From Candidatus Aminicenantota bacterium (GTDB lineage: Bacteria; Acidobacteriota; Aminicenantia; Aminicenantales; Aminicenantaceae), in NCBI GenBank assembly GCA_011772495.1, contig WVZL01000037.1, forward strand, positions 37,120 through 91,676: 54,557 nucleotides of DNA. The letters are read 5' to 3'. The notes below the pieces were generated by a model. That model was not told the origin of the DNA and did no database searches. It saw only the letters and a program-made list of their open reading frames with translations. A program made the translations under genes and the position numbers. Positions 49,556 through 54,557 of this stretch are shown here, in pieces (position 1 is the stretch's first letter; the number at the start of each line of letters is the position of its first letter).

Positions 49556-50845
49556 TTAATTGGTCTTTTTTCTGAGTACATCGGGCTTAAGGTGCCATTC
49601 CAGGTTGTTCGGTGGTGTTACGGCCTGCTCAGGAGGGTGCGCTAAGGCTTTTAACTGCGGGCAGTGATCATAGGCAACGGGAAAAGGACGGCAGGTGCCC
49701 CCTCTATTCACGTATTCCCAGACTATCTCGCCATCAGGTTTTATCTGAAAGAGTCTCCCGGTATTGTCCTCGGCTATGAACGTGTTTCCGTTGGGAAGTC
49801 TCTTCTGCGATCCCATGGTCTTGCTGAAGAATTTAATGTTTGCGTATCCTTCGGTCTCGTACTTCCAAACGATCTCCTTGGTCACTGGGTTGAATTCAAT
49901 TATAAAAGTCTGTCCGCAATGAGTCCTGTGTCTGGGAAAAAGTCCGTTGTCGAATAAGATAATGTTTCCTTCCCCAGGCAATCCTTTCTCTATCATTTCA
50001 GGCTCATGACAATGTGATAATCCGCCCTTATAATCGTGAGTCCACTCCCATACTATCTTTTTTGTTTCTTTATCTACGATGTAAAGTGTATCAATGTTTC
50101 TCGGATTTATGAGGATGTTGCCTGGCTTAAACCTCCTGTCACCGGCATCGTACCATTTGTTCTCCGGAAGAGGAGCCATTGAATTCATGTGAATCCAGTC
50201 ACCCTCCGGAGTGACGGGTGAAAATCTATTCAGATCAAGATGATTATAGGCATGCCACTCCCATACAATTTTCTTATCCGGCGTCACTTCATAGATGTCG
50301 CCCCCAAATTGCTTCTCTTCGCTTCCTCTTTTTCGAAGCGTCCACCAGGGAGAGATTTCTACATCTTTGACCTGTTTCTGATAATGCTCAGGCAGCGGTT
50401 CATGAGCAAGGAATAACCTGTTATTGTTGGGCAGCCACCGCAGGTCATTTATTGAGTCAATACCTTCGTGAGTCCATACGATATTGCCTTCCCAGTCATA
50501 TTCTATGATCGTTTTTTCTGGAGCAACATAAAGCAGATGGCCGTTGGGCAGCAGTCGGCATCGTTTATTGAAATTGGCCTCAACCTTCCAGGTGTGTACC
50601 ACATTGCCATTCATGTCAATAAGACGGATATCATCGGGGATTCTGCTTTTGGCTCTGACTTTAGCAGAGGGGTGATTGCCTAGGGAGGCATGATCTGGGA
50701 TCAGAATATAACTATTGTAGCATTCCTTAGGCTTATATATGGTGGTTCCAGTGGGAAATATTGTTGGATAGGCAAAAGCCAAATAGGCGAGGGCGAGTAA
50801 AATCAAAATCCCAATCGGGGAGGCAGTTCTTTTTTTGGTGTTCAT
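49556..50845 (-). CDS. Arylsulfotransferase (ASST)-like propeller protein
   Basis: 429 residues, GAGGAGG ribosome-binding site. N-terminal membrane segment (10-30) then a PQQ/ASST-type beta-propeller in which VVHTWKVEANF, NIVWTHEGID, KIVWEWHAYN, KKIVWEWTHDY, EIVWKYETEG and EIVWEYVNRG mark successive blades, alternating with LLPNGHLLYV and LPNGNTFIAED. Several His lie in loops (HCHEPEM, RHRTHCGQTF). In characterised ASST a His is transiently sulfated during 3'-phosphate-independent sulfuryl transfer from phenolic donors. Whether those His are equivalent I cannot verify. Exported or anchored in the periplasm. Single gene between permease and subtilase. Confidence 0.8.
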   Translation of the reverse strand: MNTKKRTASPIGILILLALAYLAFAYPTIFPTGTTIYKPKECYNSYILIPDHASLGNHPSAKVRAKSRIPDDIRLIDMNGNVVHTWKVEANFNKRCRLLPNGHLLYVAPEKTIIEYDWEGNIVWTHEGIDSINDLRWLPNNNRLFLAHEPLPEHYQKQVKDVEISPWWTLRKRGSEEKQFGGDIYEVTPDKKIVWEWHAYNHLDLNRFSPVTPEGDWIHMNSMAPLPENKWYDAGDRRFKPGNILINPRNIDTLYIVDKETKKIVWEWTHDYKGGLSHCHEPEMIEKGLPGEGNIILFDNGLFPRHRTHCGQTFIIEFNPVTKEIVWKYETEGYANIKFFSKTMGSQKRLPNGNTFIAEDNTGRLFQIKPDGEIVWEYVNRGGTCRPFPVAYDHCPQLKALAHPPEQAVTPPNNLEWHLKPDVLRKKTN

Positions 50846-51004
50846 TTATTCCTCCTCTTCTTTACCTTTATCGATCTCTATTCTATCCCTGGATTCTTAA
50901 AAGTAAAGATGCCGAAACTTATACTCCTACTTTCATGAAGCCATCTGACCAGGATTGAGTAATGATGGTAATGGTTAAGAAGCCTGTATAAGAAGGCGTT
51001 GAAT

Positions 51005-51103
51005 TCAAAAACCAATAGTTACTAAACAGGTGGGCATATATGGGTCAAGATTTGACGTAGGAATTTTTTGTTTTTTCCCCTTATTGCAGTGGGGGCAGGT
51101 CAC
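51005..51103 (-). other. Possible remnant of a CxxC zinc-ribbon frame
   Basis: Downstream of the subtilase stop, a 32-codon minus-strand frame (GTG 51103 to TGA 51005) begins VTCPHCNKGKKQKIP and reads like the first knuckle of a zinc ribbon. No second CxxC, no ribosome-binding site, no longer frame. Could be a gene fragment or chance. Confidence 0.2.
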
Positions 51104-51131
51104 TTCTGGAAAGACAATTCTGTTTCAGTTT

Positions 51132-53411
51132 TCAATAAGAATCACAAGTTTCAACATTGGCAGCAGGATTATAGATATTGGAGGAATGGATGACATCATC
51201 GACGCAGAAATCGAAAGAGGTAATTTGGCCCTGCCTTTCAATCTTAAGTTTGGCAATTCCCTTCCTATTGGTAGTGCCAGAAGTAGTTTCAGAACTCGCG
51301 CCTATTCCTAGACCAGTAAAAGTGCCAGCAACTTCAGCTCCGGATACTGGTTCTCCATTCTCATCCAGAATCTTTACTTCAGCAATTGCTTCGCTTTTGG
51401 GCCCCTTGGTTTTTATACTCAATTCAATCGATTGAACGTGCATCGCGCCAGCTGTACTGATAGTAATAGTCACCGTCGCTTCGTTGCTATCCACGAGGCC
51501 ATCGTTTGCTTTATAGGTAAAATTGTCTGTTCCGGTGAAGTCCAGGTTGGGCACGTAGGTGAAGGAACCATCAGGTAAAAAACTTGATAGGGTGCCATTT
51601 GAGGGGTCGCTAACCAAAGTTGCTGTCAGTGGATCGTTATTCGGGTCGCTGTCGTTGTCAAGAACGCCAGGAGCAGATACCTCAAGAGTCGTGTTCTCAG
51701 TAGCACTGTAGTCATCATCTACAGCCACCGGAGGGTTGTTGCCTTCTAGAGCAGGCATTGTCAAGAAGCCATGGCCATGTTCCCAGTCCGGAAGCGTACC
51801 GTATCCGTTGTTTGTTGCGTTTTCTGTGAGTACGGCTCGGAGTTGATCTGGAGTAGAACCTGAATATTGCGAATTAGATGAAAGCAGCAAGGCTGCGGCG
51901 CCGGCGATGTGCGGGCTGGATGGAGATGTGCCCCGAAATCCTCCCGGGTAGGTAAGGGTTGATATGTCGTCGGGACTCAGGAGTTCAGGCTTGTATGCTG
52001 GATAATGGTAATCCGGTGGTCCTCCGCCCTCCTTATCAGGTGGTCCCCAAGAACTGAAGGATTCAAGCGCCTTGCTATTCCAATGAGCCGCTCCGGCTGC
52101 TACGGCTCCAGTGGCATCTGCCGGGATCATCAAGCTGCTTTCAGGGACCTGGTGTTGAAGGTTATGACGGAAGCTGTATATCTCCAGATGATGGTCTCCG
52201 CTGGCAGCATAGTTATGAACTGCCACGTGATAGATCCCTGAGGCAGGTACAGAGTAGGCTATTCCTTCTATCGGGTCCGCATTCCCATCTTGGTAGTTTA
52301 AAGAAGAGGCTACTACGTTCAGGGATGCATCTAACAGGTAAAGATCGTAGTCATGGGTGGATCCTCCAGAGACGAGGGGCCAGAGCGGTCCCCAATCGTT
52401 CCAGCTGAGAAAAACATATATCATGTCTCCTCCGGAAGCAGATATAGCAATGGTTTCATCACGACGTGCGAAGTCATGCCAAGAATCACGATCCTTATCC
52501 TGGAAGTAGCCTTCCCAATGCCGCTCTGCCTGATTTCCTATACTGTTAGCCCAGAAGATGCCACCATCATAGGCCATGTTGACTGTATCGCAGATTCCAC
52601 CTGTACCATCGTAGGGGCCGATGTTGACCCAGCCGCAGGAGTGGGTGATCGCATCCACGCCCTGGCCGATCAGCCACAAGATAGCCTGGAACATTCCCAC
52701 TTCATCGGCGTAGTTAACCAAATACAGTGTCGCTCCCGGCGCCATGTCGTAAACGACCTCAGCACAGGCTGTTCCGTGAACACCGGCCTCGATGTTGCCA
52801 TCCCAGCGGAAAGATTCCACGACCACCCTCTCTACTGGGGGCAAGTCGGTTCCCAGCAGGGCTTGATAACCCGCAAAACCATCACAGTCAAGGACAGCCA
52901 CCTTGACGCCTTCTCCTATGAAGCCAGCGGTATGCCAAGTGTCAGCTCCGGTAACAGGTACTCCTTCGCTGGTGACATTACCTGCCAGCGAAAGTGGCTT
53001 CATAGGCTCGCGGACAAACTTAACACCAGGAGCGGCAACTAAAGCCCTGATACGACCGAGCGGGACCAAGAGTCTGACAAGGTTGCGGTGCGTTGTCTCG
53101 ACCGTCACGCCAGGCAATCGGAAACTTTTGGCCTGTTCTTCAGATTCCATCTCTGCTCTGACTCTGATTCTGCCATTGTGAATCTTGATACCCCTCTTCC
53201 TGGCAAAGGCGATAGCTCTTCCAATGCCTCCCTTTTCAAACATGTCCAGCAATTCTGACAGGACGCTCTCCAATCTTGGAATACCTTTGTCAGCTGGATC
53301 TGGAGGCTGGCTCAGATCTTCAGTTTGAGCAGATAGAGGGGCCACTATTAAACAAAGATAAACCAGTGCTGTGGCTGTAGCCATTCCATAAAAAGTCTTG
53401 GTAGGAAACAT
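51132..53411 (-). CDS. Secreted subtilisin-like S8 protease with inserted PPC-like domain and Ig-like repeats
   Basis: 759 residues. AAAGGAGG Shine-Dalgarno; signal peptide ending near 28. Propeptide-like region to about 140. Catalytic triad D175 (VAVLDCD), H212 (GVHGTA), S496 (RGTSPSSPH), with oxyanion Asn near 293 (SIGN). Between Asn and Ser, residues about 330-412 form a beta-sandwich like a pre-peptidase C-terminal domain (DYDLYLLDASLN...GIYHVAVHNYA), an insertion inside the protease domain. C-terminal parts: a cadherin/VCBS-like Ig domain (about 565-655, NDPLTATLVSDPSNG, GTDNFTYKANDG) and a final Ig-like domain (about 660-759) of the invasin/Big type. Extracellular degradative enzyme. 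Promoter at 53550-53577, and a conspicuous hairpin in its leader. Confidence 0.9.
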   Translation of the reverse strand: MFPTKTFYGMATATALVYLCLIVAPLSAQTEDLSQPPDPADKGIPRLESVLSELLDMFEKGGIGRAIAFARKRGIKIHNGRIRVRAEMESEEQAKSFRLPGVTVETTHRNLVRLLVPLGRIRALVAAPGVKFVREPMKPLSLAGNVTSEGVPVTGADTWHTAGFIGEGVKVAVLDCDGFAGYQALLGTDLPPVERVVVESFRWDGNIEAGVHGTACAEVVYDMAPGATLYLVNYADEVGMFQAILWLIGQGVDAITHSCGWVNIGPYDGTGGICDTVNMAYDGGIFWANSIGNQAERHWEGYFQDKDRDSWHDFARRDETIAISASGGDMIYVFLSWNDWGPLWPLVSGGSTHDYDLYLLDASLNVVASSLNYQDGNADPIEGIAYSVPASGIYHVAVHNYAASGDHHLEIYSFRHNLQHQVPESSLMIPADATGAVAAGAAHWNSKALESFSSWGPPDKEGGGPPDYHYPAYKPELLSPDDISTLTYPGGFRGTSPSSPHIAGAAALLLSSNSQYSGSTPDQLRAVLTENATNNGYGTLPDWEHGHGFLTMPALEGNNPPVAVDDDYSATENTTLEVSAPGVLDNDSDPNNDPLTATLVSDPSNGTLSSFLPDGSFTYVPNLDFTGTDNFTYKANDGLVDSNEATVTITISTAGAMHVQSIELSIKTKGPKSEAIAEVKILDENGEPVSGAEVAGTFTGLGIGASSETTSGTTNRKGIAKLKIERQGQITSFDFCVDDVIHSSNIYNPAANVETCDSY

Positions 53412-53427
53412 ATTTTCATCCTCCTTT

Positions 53428-53472
53428 CAGCACGCTCAGATTCTTAGCTTCGCTTAGAATGATATCGTGCTG
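53428..53472 (-). promoter_or_regulatory. Leader hairpin abutting the ribosome-binding site of the protease gene
   Basis: Outer stem CAGCACG (53428-53434) / CGTGCTG (53466-53472), a symmetric 5x5 internal loop, inner stem ATTCTTAGC (53440-53448) / GCTTAGAAT (53452-53460) with one mismatch, loop of 3. It ends exactly where AAAGGAGG (53427-53420) begins. Confidence 0.5.
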
Positions 53473-53549
53473 TCACCCTGAGTCCTTTGCTTTGCTCGAA
53501 AGAAAGCGCCGCCAAGGATCTCTGAATATTTGCTTTCTTGCTTAAGGCC

Positions 53550-53577
53550 ATTATATCTGAAAGCTCGTATTAACTAA
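53550..53577 (-). promoter_or_regulatory. Promoter of the S8 protease gene
   Basis: Minus strand: consensus -10 TATAAT (53555-53550), 16-base spacer, -35 TTAGTT (53577-53572). The leader is about 130 bases and includes the hairpin. Between 53578 and 53808 nothing else is recognised. Confidence 0.45.
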
Positions 53578-53808
53578 AATATTAATTTTTTTGATTTCCT
53601 CCATCATCGTTGTGCTTCCCTTTATTTTAGTCGTATCAGGCGTAAATGTTCGTCTTAGAATGGTTATGGAATAACTTGTCGATTCCCTATGCTACAGCTT
53701 CGCTTTCTTTCTGTTTATGCTTTCTCTGGTTAAGTTTTTTGTTTGAAGCTAATTTTGCCTTCTTGCTTTACTATGGTATTTTATGATCAAGGGGAGGTAA
53801 CAGAGAGA

Positions 53809-54494
53809 GTGATAAAGAATATCGTTGTCATGATATTGCTATTTTCTCCTTTCATGTTGACGGCTTCTCAACTTCCTATAAGTCAGGGGATCGCTGACAT
53901 AAATACTGAACAAGAAAGATTAAAAGAAATACTGAGCAAAACAAGCGAATACTGCCGTTTACTGGAAAAAGCAGCTATTGATTTTGTCTGCCTTGAGGAG
54001 ATCTCAGAGAAAATTGATTGATCTCGAGATTACCCCTGGATTCGTCCACGATTTAGAGAAAACACTTATGTTTATGATTACCAGTTCATCAAGAAAGATT
54101 ATGGAATAGAAGAAGCCCGGATTTTGTTAGAAGAAAACGGCAGGAAGAAATATGAAAAAAATGCTGATTTAAAAACTCTGCTTTCCAATACCAAAACATA
54201 CTCTACGGGCCGATTGACCTTCTGAGCAAGGCGAGACAAGAATATTTTGATTATAGAATCGTGACTGAAGAAGAGGCGGTTGATGATACTATAGTTATTT
54301 TGGAGGCCATTCCGAAGTCAAATGAGCAATTTGTTGCTTTTGGAAAAATTTGGATTAGAAAGGATGACTTCAGCGTCCTGAAGATTGAATGGCATCCCAA
54401 ATCTATAAGAAATTTTGAGGAAGTGGCAGAAATAGCCGAGAGATACAAATCTGAACCAGATGTTACTATTATCACCGAATTCAGCTTTGAGAAG
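53809..54494 (+). pseudogene. Broken outer-membrane-lipoprotein-sorting-like (LolA-type) gene
   Basis: GTG 53809 with GGGGAGG upstream, signal peptide (VIKNIVVMILLFSP...LTAS), then a helical start LKEILSKTSEYCRLLEKAA. An in-frame TGA at 54019-54021 interrupts; the same frame resumes with SRDYPWIRPRFRENTYVYDY up to about 54180. A second lesion (one base lost or two gained near 54180) shifts the frame, after which FQYQNILYGPIDLLSKARQEYFDY...FGKIWIRKDDFSVLKIEW continues from 54183. These are landmarks of secreted proteins that resemble LolA/outer membrane lipoprotein-sorting domains (IW, VLKIEW). The tail ends at the IS junction near 54495. So at least three lesions: stop, frameshift, IS replacement of the 3' end. 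Confidence 0.75.
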
Positions 54495-54557
54495 AATGCC
54501 GATGATTTGTTCTGCTGTGTAACGTTTCCTGCCCATTTCTTCTCCTTTCGTCCAGGT
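54495..54557 (-). mobile_element. 5' remnant of an IS3-like transposase gene (orfA)
   Basis: Minus strand from the window edge: AAAGGAG ribosome-binding site, ATG at 54536, then MGRKRYTAEQIIG, the typical start of an IS3-family OrfA (R-K-R-x-T-x-E-Q-I-I). After about 14 codons the similarity stops and the frame runs into the antisense of the broken lipoprotein gene, so only the very 5' end is here. The junction is about 54490-54500. The IS body would continue to the right only as its upstream terminal region. Could be a real rearrangement or an assembly chimera at a repeat. Confidence 0.6.

Noticed and set aside
54019-54021. In-frame TGA as a selenocysteine codon
   Set aside because: A second, independent frameshift 160 bases later and the IS junction point to gene decay; no SECIS-like stem is apparent after the TGA.

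Overview
The window reads like one contig of a free-living, heterotrophic, Gram-negative bacterium. The gene set is a TonB-dependent receptor with a carboxypeptidase-regulatory domain, Braun-type lipoprotein signals, orphan FtsX/MacB-type permeases, sulfatase-TPR fusions, an ASPIC/UnbV FG-GAP protein, a secreted creatininase-family protein and a GlnRS. This combination, with moderate GC, fits the Acidobacteriota / Candidatus Aminicenantes group. That placement is inferred from gene content, not from a marker tree. No rRNA, tRNA or CRISPR array was seen. The left edge cuts a gene. The right edge runs into the start of an IS3-like transposase gene, as contigs of draft genomes often do.

Layout. 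1-4.6 kb: end of a small membrane protein, a secreted creatininase homologue, an NAD-type epimerase divergent from a DUF1846 protein, and a frameshifted SRPBCC-like gene. 4.8-7.9 kb: a translationally coupled gltX-glnS pair with a compact GluRS. 8-10 kb: a secreted FG-GAP/UnbV protein. 10.1-13 kb: a DevABC/MacB-like exporter operon on the minus strand. 13.1-18.5 kb: a tightly spaced plus-strand operon of MFS transporter, M24 peptidase, radical SAM/SPASM enzyme and a WD40 Tat lipoprotein with a Cys-rich tail. 18.7-24.3 kb: a ChaN/EreA-like protein, two putative TIM-barrel lipoproteins, a TPR lipoprotein and an HD-GYP phosphodiesterase. 24.5-31.9 kb: a DUF885 protein, an orphan permease and a GH2 exo-glucosaminidase-like enzyme. 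32.3-43 kb: two sulfatase-like/TPR proteins flanking a VWA-like protein, a TonB-dependent receptor and a polysaccharide deacetylase. 43.2-46.7 kb: sugar module (AGE epimerase, ROK kinase, FucP-like symporter). 47-53.4 kb: a second orphan permease, an arylsulfotransferase-like protein and a subtilase. 53.8-54.6 kb: a broken outer-membrane-lipoprotein-type gene joined to an IS remnant.

The strongest candidate for an undescribed system is the operon at 13.1-18.5 kb. A SPASM-type radical SAM maturase lies 22 bases upstream of a predicted Tat-exported lipoprotein. That protein has a 38-residue N-terminal extension, an exact 7 x 42-residue WD40 propeller and a tail with CxCxC and CTC motifs. The arrangement suggests post-translational modification (for example thioether or other crosslinks) of a scaffolded protein rather than a free peptide. 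This is inference and remains untested.

Several sigma70-like promoters are readable. Two of them sit so close to the start codon that the mRNAs should be leaderless or nearly so (DUF1846, and sulfatase-like protein 1). Two others (upstream of DUF885 and GH2) share almost the same sequence between -35 and -10.
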